14,387 nucleotides of DNA from DATJFQ01 sp035495555 (GTDB lineage: Bacteria > Acidobacteriota > Vicinamibacteria > Vicinamibacterales > 2-12-FULL-66-21), in NCBI GenBank assembly GCA_035495555.1, contig DATJFQ010000009.1, positions 1-14,387 on the forward strand. The letters run 5' to 3'. The notes beneath the pieces were generated by a model. It made no database searches and was not told the DNA's origin. It saw nothing but the letters and a program-made list of their open reading frames with translations. How positions within the stretch are numbered: the stretch's first letter is position 1; each line of letters starts with the position of its first letter. The position numbers were made by a program, and so were the translations under genes. This document shows positions 6,598-13,364 of this stretch, in pieces.

Positions 6598-7989
6598 ATG
6601 AGCTCACCGCTTTCGATTTTGTCGACCACGCAGCCCGGACCCGGCGGCAACGGGAACCCGCCGGCCGCCCGGACACCCGCTCCCGCGCCGCCGGCGCCCC
6701 GCGCGGAAGCGCCGCGGCCGCAGTATCTCGAGCTCAAAGGCAACGTTCATCGCAAGCTGCTGAACCGGCTGAACCTCGAGGCGCTCGCGTCCGCCGAACG
6801 GTCGCGCGCCGAAGGAGAAATCCGGTCGCTGCTCTTCGATCTGATTGCCGAGGAGAACATCCCGCTCAGCATGGCCGAACGGGAGGGCATCTTCGCCGAG
6901 ATCATCGACGAAGTATTCGGGCTCGGACCGCTCGAGCCGCTGCTGCGCGATCCGTCCATCAGTGACATCCTCGTCAACACATACAAGTACGTGTATGTGG
7001 AGCGCGCGGGCAAACTCGAACGCGTGCAGACGACGTTTCAGGACGATCGGCACCTCTCTCGCGTAATCGACCGCATCGTCAGCGGCGTCGGACGCCGTGT
7101 CGACGACAGTTCGCCGATGGTCGACGCGCGCCTCGCCGACGGGTCGCGCGTGAATGCCATCATCCAGCCGCTCGCCGTCGATGGCCCTTTACTCTCGATC
7201 CGCCGATTCCCCGCCGACCGTCTGAAGGCCGAGGACCTGGTCCGCATCAGATCGCTCACCCGTCCGATGCTCGAGTTCCTCGAGCACTGCGTCCGCGCGC
7301 GGCTCAACATGATCATCTCGGGCGGCACCGGCGCCGGCAAAACGACGCTGCTGAACGTCCTGTCCGGGTTCATCTCCGAACGCGAGCGCATCGTCACGAT
7401 CGAGGACGCGGCCGAACTCCAGCTGCACCAGGAACACGTGGCGCGCCTCGAGACGCGGCCGCCCAACGTCGAAGGCAAGGGCGCCATCCGTCAGCGCCAG
7501 CTCGTGATCAACGCGCTGCGCATGCGCCCGGACCGCATCGTCGTCGGCGAGGTCCGCGGCGAGGAAGCGCTCGACATGCTCCAGGCCATGAACACCGGCC
7601 ACGACGGATCGCTGACAACCGTCCACGCCAACACGCCGCGTGACGCGCTGTCGCGTATCGAAACCATGATCTCGATGGGGACGATGAACCTGCCCGAGCG
7701 CGCGATGCGGCAGCAGATCGCGTCGGCCGTCCAGATCGTCTGCCAGCAGTCGCGCATGAGCGACGGGACCAGAAAGGTCACCAGCATCTCCGAAATCACC
7801 GGCATGGAAGGCGACGTCATCACCATGCAGGAAATTTTCGTGTTCGAGAAGCTCGGCGTGTCGCCCGAGGGGAAGGTCATCGGGCGATTCCGCGCGACAG
7901 GCGTTCGCCCGAAGGCGTGCGAGCGCCTGAAGACATCCGGCATTCACCTGCCGCCCGATATGTTCGAGGGCGTGACGGAGGTGCGCTGA
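6598..7989 (+). CDS. cpaF: Tad pilus assembly/secretion ATPase CpaF/TadA
   Basis: Hexameric motor of the GspE/VirB11 class, 463 residues, powering Flp assembly at the inner membrane. A Pro/Ala-rich N-terminus (about 12-40) is followed by the CpaF N-terminal domain, with FGLGPLEPLLRDPSISDILVN at about 107-127. Walker A is GGTGAGKTT (242-250). RPDRIVVGEVRGEE (310-323) is the Walker B region typical of CpaF, then MNTGHDGSLTTVHANTPRDAL contains the His-box. Length and motifs are normal for the family. The ATG lies at the edge of an 8-bp repeat array and has no clear Shine-Dalgarno sequence, in contrast to flp, cpaB and cpaC. The stop TGA shares one base with the tadB ATG. Confidence 0.96.
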   Translation: MSSPLSILSTTQPGPGGNGNPPAARTPAPAPPAPRAEAPRPQYLELKGNVHRKLLNRLNLEALASAERSRAEGEIRSLLFDLIAEENIPLSMAEREGIFAEIIDEVFGLGPLEPLLRDPSISDILVNTYKYVYVERAGKLERVQTTFQDDRHLSRVIDRIVSGVGRRVDDSSPMVDARLADGSRVNAIIQPLAVDGPLLSIRRFPADRLKAEDLVRIRSLTRPMLEFLEHCVRARLNMIISGGTGAGKTTLLNVLSGFISERERIVTIEDAAELQLHQEHVARLETRPPNVEGKGAIRQRQLVINALRMRPDRIVVGEVRGEEALDMLQAMNTGHDGSLTTVHANTPRDALSRIETMISMGTMNLPERAMRQQIASAVQIVCQQSRMSDGTRKVTSISEITGMEGDVITMQEIFVFEKLGVSPEGKVIGRFRATGVRPKACERLKTSGIHLPPDMFEGVTEVR

Positions 7990-8954
7990 TGGTGGCTGTC
8001 GTTTTCATGTTCCTGGTCGGGAGCGGCGTCGTGCTCGGCGCGTACTACGCGGTCACGACACTTCCCGCCAGAATGGAGCAGCGCCGGCTCGACGAGCGTC
8101 TGGGGGAAATCTCGCGCACGAAAGAGGACGACGAGAAATCGATCGATCTGCTGAAAACCCGCGATGAGGGACCGCTGCCCGCGATCGAGCGGATGCTCGG
8201 CGGCACGACACGCGGTACTCAGCTCGGGAGGTGGATCGAGCAGTCGGGCGTCAAGATCAGCATCAGCTCGCTCGCGCTCTATGCGTTGAGCGGGGCGGCC
8301 GTGTGCGGCCTCGTCGCGTCCCGGCTGATGCGGATGAACGTCGGCTGGTTCATCGGAGGCGCTATCGGGTTCGCGATTCCGTTTTTCGTCCTGAACGTCA
8401 AGCGGAAGCGCCGGATCCGCCGATTCGAAGAGGAGTTCCCCGAAGCTCTGGATCTGATCGCTCGCGCGTTGAAGGCGGGACACGCGTTCGCGACGGGCCT
8501 GAAGATGGTTGCCGACGAGATGTCCGAGCCGATCGGCCCCGAGTTCCGGAAGACCTTCGACGAGCAGAACTTCGGCCTGCCTCTGAAGGACGCGCTCAAC
8601 AATCTCACGGAGCGGATCCCGCTGCTCGACGTAAGGTTCTTCGCGACCGCCGTCCTCATCCAGCGCGAGACCGGCGGCAACCTCTCGGAGATTCTGGAGA
8701 ACCTCGCCCACGTCGTCCGCGAACGGTTCAAGATCCTGCGCCAGGTCCGCGTTTACACGGCGCACGGACGCCTCACGGGGTACGTGCTGCTGGCCTTGCC
8801 AGTGTTCCTCGTGATCGCGTTGTCTTTCATCAACCCCGAGCACATGCAGCTGCTCTTCCGTGAGCGGATCGGCCACATGCTGCTCGGCGCCACTGTTGTG
8901 ATGCAGACGATCGGGTACTTCTGGATCCGGCAGGTCGTGAAGATCGAGGTGTAA
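7989..8954 (+). CDS. tadB: Tad inner-membrane platform protein TadB (T2SSF domain)
   Basis: GspF-like platform protein, 321 residues. Hydrophobic helices lie at about 2-22, 93-111, 118-136, 263-281 and 297-313. The cytoplasmic T2SSF domain (about 148-260) carries EEEFPEALDLIARALKAGHAF and LIQRETGGNLSEIL, both hallmark segments. TadB works with TadC as the membrane partner of the CpaF motor. The ATG overlaps the cpaF stop (TGATG), giving coupled translation; a longer in-frame start inside cpaF at 7917 is rejected because it would add polar residues before the first helix. tadC follows after two bases. Confidence 0.94.
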   Translation: MVAVVFMFLVGSGVVLGAYYAVTTLPARMEQRRLDERLGEISRTKEDDEKSIDLLKTRDEGPLPAIERMLGGTTRGTQLGRWIEQSGVKISISSLALYALSGAAVCGLVASRLMRMNVGWFIGGAIGFAIPFFVLNVKRKRRIRRFEEEFPEALDLIARALKAGHAFATGLKMVADEMSEPIGPEFRKTFDEQNFGLPLKDALNNLTERIPLLDVRFFATAVLIQRETGGNLSEILENLAHVVRERFKILRQVRVYTAHGRLTGYVLLALPVFLVIALSFINPEHMQLLFRERIGHMLLGATVVMQTIGYFWIRQVVKIEV

Positions 8955-8956
8955 CG

Positions 8957-9865
8957 ATGACCATGATCATGCCGCTGCTCGCGTTCGTGTTTGGTTCCGC
9001 GATTGTCGCGGGCGCCGCGTATCTGCTGATGCCTGCTCGTGCCGTGGCCATCGACCGGCGGCTCGAAGAGCTGACGCTCGAACGCCACACGGAAGAAAAG
9101 CCGCGGTTCCAGAACTTCATCGGGATGCTGAAGCGCGTCGGGGATCGCGCGCCGAAATCGACGAAAGAACTCGGCACGCTGCGGCTGCGCCTGGTACAGG
9201 CGGGATTCCGCCGAGACGAAGCCGTGACGATTTTCTTCGGGGTCCGCATCGTGTTCGCTCTGATGCTGTTCACGCTCCTGTCGACCTCGATCGTGACGCG
9301 GCCGAACCTGCTCTACGCTCTCGGCGCGCTGGGCCTCGGATACGTGCTGCCGGGGATGGTGCTCGCGCGCATGGCGAAGCGCCGCTCGCACCGGATCCGT
9401 CTCTCGCTCGCAGACATGCTCGATCTGCTCGTCGTGAGCGTCGAGGCGGGCCTCGGCCTCGACCAGGCGCTCTCCCGGGTCGGCCAGGAACTGGCATTCG
9501 CGTACCCCGAACTCTCGGACGAACTCCGGCTCCTGAACCTCGAAATGCGCGCGGGCAAGCCGCGGCCGGAAGCCCTGCGCAACCTCGCGGATCGCACCGG
9601 CGTCGACGACCTGAGCGCGCTGGTGACGATGCTGATTCAGACCGACAAGTTTGGAACGAGCGTGGCGCAATCGCTGCGCGTGTATTCGGAAACGCTCCGC
9701 ACCAAGCGGCGGCAGCGCGCCGAAGAGGCGGCGGCGAAGACCGGCGTGAAGATGGTGTTCCCGCTTGCCATCTGTATCTTCCCGGCCATCTGGGTCGTGA
9801 CCATCGGGCCCGCGGCCATCAAATTCATCCAGGTCATCGTCCCGATGGCCCAACAGGCCAAATAA
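8957..9865 (+). CDS. tadC: Tad inner-membrane platform protein TadC (T2SSF domain)
   Basis: Second GspF-like platform protein, 302 residues, partner of TadB. Helices lie at about 6-25, 91-111, 117-137 and 266-290. The T2SSF domain (about 150-270) includes LADMLDLLVVSVEAGLGLDQAL and LVTMLIQTDKFGTSVAQSLR, typical of TadC. The ATG is two bases after the tadB stop and the AAA+ gene begins five bases downstream, so all are in one operon. Length and motif order are normal. Confidence 0.94.
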   Translation: MTMIMPLLAFVFGSAIVAGAAYLLMPARAVAIDRRLEELTLERHTEEKPRFQNFIGMLKRVGDRAPKSTKELGTLRLRLVQAGFRRDEAVTIFFGVRIVFALMLFTLLSTSIVTRPNLLYALGALGLGYVLPGMVLARMAKRRSHRIRLSLADMLDLLVVSVEAGLGLDQALSRVGQELAFAYPELSDELRLLNLEMRAGKPRPEALRNLADRTGVDDLSALVTMLIQTDKFGTSVAQSLRVYSETLRTKRRQRAEEAAAKTGVKMVFPLAICIFPAIWVVTIGPAAIKFIQVIVPMAQQAK

Positions 9866-9870
9866 GAGCG

Positions 9871-11208
9871 ATGAGTACGACTGCGATTGCCACCGAAGCA
9901 CCGCCGCGTGCGAGCCTGTCGCCGACACCTGCGGCTCCGCCGGCGACGCTTGCCGATACGGGATTGCATCCCGACACGCTGGCGCAGCTGCTGCTGAAGA
10001 CGCTCGTCGCCGGCGAGAACAGCGGGACGCAGCTCTCCGACGCACTGCGCGTCCCGTACACCGTGCTCGACGCGCTGATCCAGCACGCACGGATCGAGAA
10101 GCTGATCGAAGTACGCGGCACGAGCGGCGCCGGGAACGCCGGGTATCGCTACGCGCTGACCGACCTCGGCCGCGAGCGTGCCGCACGCTTCCTGGAGATC
10201 AGCCGGTATATCGGGGCGGCGCCGGTTCCGCTGGCGCAGTACAACGCGTACGTTCGCGCGTGCATGGCGGCAAAACCGTGGGTCGACCGCGAGACGCTCT
10301 GCAGCGGCTTCGACAGCCTGATCGTCGCCGAAAGCCTGCTCAACCAGCTCGGGCCCGCCGTCAATTCCGGCAAGGCGCTGTTCCTTTACGGTGCGCCAGG
10401 CAACGGCAAGACCGTCGTCGCGCAGGGCATCGGTCAGTCGCTGGGTGGCGATATGTACGTGCCGCACGCGATCGACGTCGACGGCCAGACCATCACGATG
10501 TACGACCCGGTCAATCACATCTCGAGATCGACGGCGAACGACAGCCAGAGCGTCGTCATGGCGATGCCCATCGATCGCCGGTGGGAGAAGATCAGACGGC
10601 CGGTCATCGTCGTCGGCGGTGAGCTGACGCTCGAGATGCTCGACCTGACGTTCAATCCGATCTCGCGCTTCTACGAGGCGCCCATCCAGTTGAAGGCCAA
10701 CGGCGGCGTGTTCGTAGTCGACGACTTCGGGCGGCAGCGGATTCCGCCGCGCGATCTCCTCAACCGCTGGATCGTCCCGCTCGAAAGCCGCGTGGACTTC
10801 CTCACACTCCATACGGGCCGCAAGTTCGAGACGCCGTTCAACGTGTTCATCATCTTCGCGACGAACCTGAAACCGGAGTCGCTGGCCGACGAGGCGTTCC
10901 TTCGCCGTATTCCGTACAAGATTCCCGCGAAGAATCCGACGACCGACGAGTACGGACGGATTTTCGAGATGAACTGCCGCAAGCGGGGGCTGCGATACGA
11001 CCCGGTGATGATCGAGTACCTGCAGCGGCGCTACTACCAGCCGCGCAAGCTGCAGATGCGCGCCTGCCATCCGCGGGATCTCATCGAGCAGGTCGTGGAC
11101 ATGTGCCGCTATCAGAGCCGGGAGCCGGTCATCACGCGCGAGTTGCTCGACGCGGCGTGCGCAAGTTATTTCCTCGAAGAGCAGGATTCCCAGGCGGTGG
11201 AGGCATGA
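9871..11208 (+). CDS. AAA+ ATPase with N-terminal winged-helix-like domain, Tad-operon linked
   Basis: A soluble 445-residue ATPase. After a Pro/Ala-rich N-terminus, residues about 38-110 (LLLKTLVAGENSGTQLSDAL to GYRYALTDLGRERA) look like a winged-helix fold. The AAA+ module has Walker A GAPGNGKT (174-181), a Walker B-like VFVVDDFG (280-287; Asp-Asp rather than the usual Asp-Glu), a sensor-1-like FATNLKP, and a paired arginine in FLRRIPYKI suited to the Arg-finger region. About 80 residues of helical lid follow. It is not the secretion-ATPase class (cpaF is separate), and most resembles MoxR/AAA+ chaperone-like proteins. Its position directly after tadC suggests it serves pilus assembly, remodelling or regulation, but this is inference. 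It overlaps the next gene by four bases (ATGA). Confidence 0.85.
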   Translation: MSTTAIATEAPPRASLSPTPAAPPATLADTGLHPDTLAQLLLKTLVAGENSGTQLSDALRVPYTVLDALIQHARIEKLIEVRGTSGAGNAGYRYALTDLGRERAARFLEISRYIGAAPVPLAQYNAYVRACMAAKPWVDRETLCSGFDSLIVAESLLNQLGPAVNSGKALFLYGAPGNGKTVVAQGIGQSLGGDMYVPHAIDVDGQTITMYDPVNHISRSTANDSQSVVMAMPIDRRWEKIRRPVIVVGGELTLEMLDLTFNPISRFYEAPIQLKANGGVFVVDDFGRQRIPPRDLLNRWIVPLESRVDFLTLHTGRKFETPFNVFIIFATNLKPESLADEAFLRRIPYKIPAKNPTTDEYGRIFEMNCRKRGLRYDPVMIEYLQRRYYQPRKLQMRACHPRDLIEQVVDMCRYQSREPVITRELLDAACASYFLEEQDSQAVEA

Positions 11209-11891
11209 AACGGCAGATGACGGCGGCGCTGACGGCGCCGTATTCCGGGATGGCGGCGGCGGACGCGGCGCAGCCGCAGGCGCGGTCGTTCGATCCCATC
11301 GAGTTCTCCGCGCGTCTGGCGGTCGGCATCGTGTTCACGCTGTTCGCGATCCGCATCGCGTCCGACTTTTTCGCGACTGGACGCATGACCGGCCCGCTCC
11401 TCCTCGCGAGCGAGAGCCTGGTCGTGGTGCTCACAATAGTCCGCCGCAACGCCTGTCTCGTGGATCGCAGTTGGCGGACGCGGGTGCTGACCGCGGTTTC
11501 GATGGCGGGGCCCCCGCTGGTGTATCCCGCACACGTGACCGCGCTCGCGCCGGAAGCGATCACCGTAGCCATCTCCGCCGTCGGGCTGCTCGTCGTCATC
11601 GCCGGCAAACTGTCGCTGGGACGCAGCTTCGGACTGCTGCCGGCGAATCGGGGCATCGTGTCGAGTGGATGCTATCGGGTCCTGCGCCACCCGATTTACC
11701 TCGGCTACCTCATCACCCACGTCGCATTCGTCGCGGCAAATCCCACGGCGTGGAACATCACGTTGATCGTAGTATCCGATCTCGCGCTGCTGCGCCGCGC
11801 CGTGTACGAAGAGCGCACGCTCGCCCGGGACCCGGAATACCGGGAGTACATCGAGCGGGTGCGCTGGAGAATCGTTCCGGCAGTGTTTTGA
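11205..11891 (+). CDS. Isoprenylcysteine carboxyl methyltransferase/PEMT-like membrane protein
   Basis: A 228-residue multi-pass membrane protein. About five hydrophobic segments are visible (about 36-54, 62-79, 95-113, 118-135, 168-195). The C-terminal signature GCYRVLRHPIYLGYL (155-169), followed by YEERTLARDPEYREYIERVRWRIVP (201-225), matches the ICMT/phospholipid-methyltransferase superfamily, where this part binds S-adenosylmethionine. The substrate cannot be read from sequence; bacterial members methylate diverse lipids or are uncharacterised. I start at ATG 11205, overlapping the ATPase stop as ATGA; GGAGG (11199-11203) is only one base away, so the in-frame ATG at 11217 is possible. 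It is the last gene of the Tad transcription unit; a role in pilin or membrane modification is speculative. Confidence 0.8.
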   Translation: MKRQMTAALTAPYSGMAAADAAQPQARSFDPIEFSARLAVGIVFTLFAIRIASDFFATGRMTGPLLLASESLVVVLTIVRRNACLVDRSWRTRVLTAVSMAGPPLVYPAHVTALAPEAITVAISAVGLLVVIAGKLSLGRSFGLLPANRGIVSSGCYRVLRHPIYLGYLITHVAFVAANPTAWNITLIVVSDLALLRRAVYEERTLARDPEYREYIERVRWRIVPAVF

Positions 11892-11904
11892 GTTATAGAG
11901 CGTC

Positions 11905-12110
11905 GAATCCCTTATCCCTCATCGCCAATCCTCGAATCCCTCATCCGCGAATCCCGAATCCCGAATCCCGAATCCCCGCATCGCCGAATCCCGAATCTCG
12001 AATCCGCGGATCCGGAGATTCGGGGATCCTGGATTGAGGGATTGAGGGATTGAGGATTCAGGATTCGCGGATGAGGGATTCGGGGATTGGGGATAAGGGA
12101 TCAGGGATTC
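11905..12110. repeat. Long imperfect inverted repeat built from GAATCCC-type units
   Basis: The left half carries many GAATCCC units on +, including four perfect 7-bp copies in tandem (11949-11976) and three more variants (11986-12006). The right half carries the reverse complement, including three 8-bp GGATTGAG copies (12031-12054). The arms are collinear: 11934-11954 and 12061-12081 are an exact 21-base inverted pair, CCCTTATCCC (11909-11918) pairs with GGGATAAGGG (12090-12099), and the centre is near-palindromic around CCGCGG (12004-12009). It lies between convergent operons, so it may form a large hairpin and act as a two-way terminator or RNA-end stabiliser. No coding sense is apparent in the gap. 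Confidence 0.9.
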
Positions 12111-12358
12111 ATGATCTGCACCAGCGTGGCTCCTAGGTGCGATGAGGTGTCGTCCGCGAATGCGGCGACGAGCGGGTGGTGCTCGAGCACGTTCTGCACG
12201 ATGCCCCGTTGAACGCCGATTCCGCGCCCGTGAACAATCCTGACCCGGTTCAATCCCTTCGCATGTGCCGCGATCAGATATTCATCAACCACGGACGGAA
12301 TGTCCTTCGGCCGGAACGAGTGCAGGTCGAGCTCCGGCCCAATGGAAATTTCCTTCAT
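12101..12358 (-). CDS. Stand-alone Smr-domain protein
   Basis: An 85-residue protein consisting of little more than one Smr (MutS2 C-terminal-like) domain. It shows LDLHS at 10-14 (usual consensus LDLHG, Gly replaced by Ser) and VRIVHGRGIGVQRGIVQNVL (39-58) with the HGxG loop, followed by the expected GATLVQI end. Smr domains bind nucleic acid and many are endonucleases; the His of LDLH and the HGRG loop are kept, so activity is plausible. The ATG is the last ATG of a 7-bp repeat array, and the final codons and stop lie in the edge of the big inverted repeat. Longer in-frame starts (to 12424) would translate the repeat and overlap queF, so they are rejected. It is probably co-transcribed with queF upstream. 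Confidence 0.85.
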   Translation of the reverse strand: MKEISIGPELDLHSFRPKDIPSVVDEYLIAAHAKGLNRVRIVHGRGIGVQRGIVQNVLEHHPLVAAFADDTSSHLGATLVQIMNP

Positions 12359-12418
12359 CGCCCATCGCCCATCGCCCATCGCCCATCGAACATCGATCAT
12401 CGAACATCGATCATCGTT
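12356..12418 (-). repeat. 7-bp tandem array between queF and smr
   Basis: Nine 7-bp units. Read on +, they are four CATCGCC, then CATCGAA, CATCGAT, CATCGAA, CATCGAT and CATCGTT. On the coding (minus) strand every unit ends in ATG, and because 7 is not a multiple of 3 the ATGs fall in rotating frames. The last ATG is the smr start and the first units contain the queF stop (12411-12413). The array fills the entire 52-base gap. Confidence 0.95.
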
Positions 12419-12752
12419 TCTCATACGTCGCCGTGACCGTGGTCGAGATTCCGCCTCGCGCGGTGAAGTCGCCTACGACCGTCATCCGGCGAGGTGAGCA
12501 GGCGCTGACGAGGTCGTCGAGAATCTGATTCGTGACCGCCTCGTAGAAAATTCCCTTGTTTCTGAACTCGAGCATGTAGTACTTCAACGCCTTCAGCTCG
12601 ATGCAGGTCTGGTCGGGCACGTAGGTGATCCGGATTTCGCCGAAATCCGGCAGGCCGGTCTTCGGGCAGACGGATGTGAACTCTGGACACCGGACGGCGA
12701 TCTCGTAGTCGCGGCCGGGCTGCGGGTTGGGGAACGTCTCCAGGGGGGGCAT
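12411..12752 (-). CDS. queF: NADPH-dependent 7-cyano-7-deazaguanine reductase (preQ1 synthase), short type
   Basis: Reduces preQ0 to preQ1 in queuosine tRNA-modification synthesis. This is the short, single-domain QueF form, 113 residues. CPEFTSVCPKTGLPDFG (22-38) contains the catalytic Cys (C29) and the conserved Asp (D36); ELKALKYYMLEFRNKG (52-67) is the QueF signature, and FTARGGISTTV (96-106) is the conserved C-terminal segment. The usual FHE triad reads FYE (69-71), with Tyr in place of His before the conserved Glu. Upstream in-frame codons are not QueF-like and contain no start, so the ATG at 12752 is used. No Shine-Dalgarno is visible; TATGAT ends 6 bases before the ATG, suggesting a leaderless mRNA. 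The smr gene follows downstream. Confidence 0.92.
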   Translation of the reverse strand: MPPLETFPNPQPGRDYEIAVRCPEFTSVCPKTGLPDFGEIRITYVPDQTCIELKALKYYMLEFRNKGIFYEAVTNQILDDLVSACSPRRMTVVGDFTARGGISTTVTATYEKR

Positions 12753-12758
12753 CGAAAA

Positions 12759-12764
12759 ATCATA
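12759..12764 (-). promoter_or_regulatory. Candidate -10 element of a leaderless queF transcript
   Basis: On the minus strand TATGAT lies 6 bases before the queF ATG, so transcription would start at or next to the start codon. No TTGACA-like -35 is visible at 17 bases. The lack of any Shine-Dalgarno supports leaderless translation. Confidence 0.4.
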
Positions 12765-12840
12765 CCCGACCCCGGAGCCGGCCCGGGCGGGGCCGCGGTG
12801 ATTTCCGGCCGGAAAATGCCGGGTTTTGGCCTTATCGCGA

Positions 12841-12870
12841 TTGACACCGGAAAACGGCGCGGATTAGGAT
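12841..12870 (+). promoter_or_regulatory. Sigma70-type promoter of the HU gene
   Basis: TTGACA (12841-12846, perfect -35) and TAGGAT (12865-12870) are 18 bases apart. Transcription would start near 12877, giving a leader of about 90 bases before the ATG at 12968. The leader holds complementary GCGCGC tracts (about 12911-12918 and 12942-12947) that may fold. This is the clearest promoter in the window. Confidence 0.7.
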
Positions 12871-12967
12871 ACGCCTGATTTTCATATAAATTCTCCGCTG
12901 CTGCCGCACGCGCGCGCGGTCGTCAGACGGGTCTTCAGACAGCGCGCCCTAGCAAGGGGATCAACAC

Positions 12968-13267
12968 ATGGCAGACGCCCGCAGGATGGGCAAGTCCGAA
13001 CTGTTCTCGCACTTCGCGGATCGGTTCGAGGTGAAGCGCACGCAGGCCCGCGAATTCTTCGACGAGCTGACGACGCTGGCGGAGAAGGAGCTGAAGCGAT
13101 CGGGCGAGTTCGTGCTGCCCGGCATGGTCAAGCTGGTCGTCCAGAAGCGCAAGGCGCGGATGGGCCGCAATCCCGCGACGGGCGAGGCCATCAAGATTCC
13201 CGCCAAGACCGTGGTCAAGGCGCGGATTGCGAAGCAGTTGAAGGACTCGGTTCTTCCGAAGAAGTAG
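12968..13267 (+). CDS. HU/IHF-family DNA-binding protein
   Basis: Nucleoid protein of 99 residues that bends and compacts DNA as a dimer. The N-terminal helices (about 8-45) are followed by the HU beta arm with MGRNPATGEAIKIPAK (65-80), the family signature including the DNA-intercalating Pro region (P69), and a C-terminal helix TVVKARIAKQLKDSV. The N-terminus is a few residues longer than E. coli HU (MADARRMGKSEL); the second Met at residue 7 (12986) is a possible alternative start, but AAGGGGA (12954-12960), 7 bases before the first ATG, favours 12968. It has its own promoter and a terminator hairpin and is divergent from queF. Whether it is HU or an IHF-like paralogue cannot be decided. 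Confidence 0.93.
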   Translation: MADARRMGKSELFSHFADRFEVKRTQAREFFDELTTLAEKELKRSGEFVLPGMVKLVVQKRKARMGRNPATGEAIKIPAKTVVKARIAKQLKDSVLPKK

Positions 13268-13329
13268 GGGAGAGCGCTCTCAGGCCTGCGTCCGCGGGCC
13301 TGTCGCGTCATCCAGGTCTGCCGATACGG

Positions 13330-13355
13330 GCCCGCTCGGTGCCACTCGAGCGGGC
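13330..13355 (+). terminator. Intrinsic terminator after the HU gene
   Basis: Perfect 9-bp stem GCCCGCTCG (13330-13338) and CGAGCGGGC (13347-13355) with an 8-base loop, followed by TTT. It lies between the HU gene and the convergent small gene. The T run is short. A 12-base palindrome GAGAGCGCTCTC (13270-13281) and a 6-bp stem CAGGCC/GGCCTG (13281-13302) immediately follow the HU stop and may add to termination or mRNA stability. Confidence 0.7.
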
Positions 13356-13364
13356 TTTCCAGTT

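Noticed and set aside
7917..7988. Longer TadB start inside cpaF
   Set aside because: It adds polar residues before the first membrane helix; the TGATG overlap at 7989 is the normal arrangement.
8753..10186. 477-codon open frame on the minus strand across tadB/tadC and the ATPase gene
   Set aside because: Antisense to well-supported genes; its translation is Arg/His/Glu-rich low complexity, typical of high-GC shadow frames.
9637..11070. Second 477-codon minus-strand open frame
   Set aside because: Opposite the AAA+ ATPase gene, with no recognisable domain and shadow-like composition.
11905..12110. Insertion sequence or MITE
   Set aside because: No transposase, no target-site duplication and no discrete terminal repeats; the arms are made of short tandem units and cover the full length.
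12359..12424. Longer N-terminus for the Smr protein starting at 12424
   Set aside because: It would translate the 7-bp array into WAMGDGRWAM-like repeats and overlap queF; the Smr domain begins right after the ATG at 12358.
12885..12890. TATAAA as -10 of the HU promoter
   Set aside because: No -35 sequence at the right distance; TTGACA with TAGGAT is the better pair.
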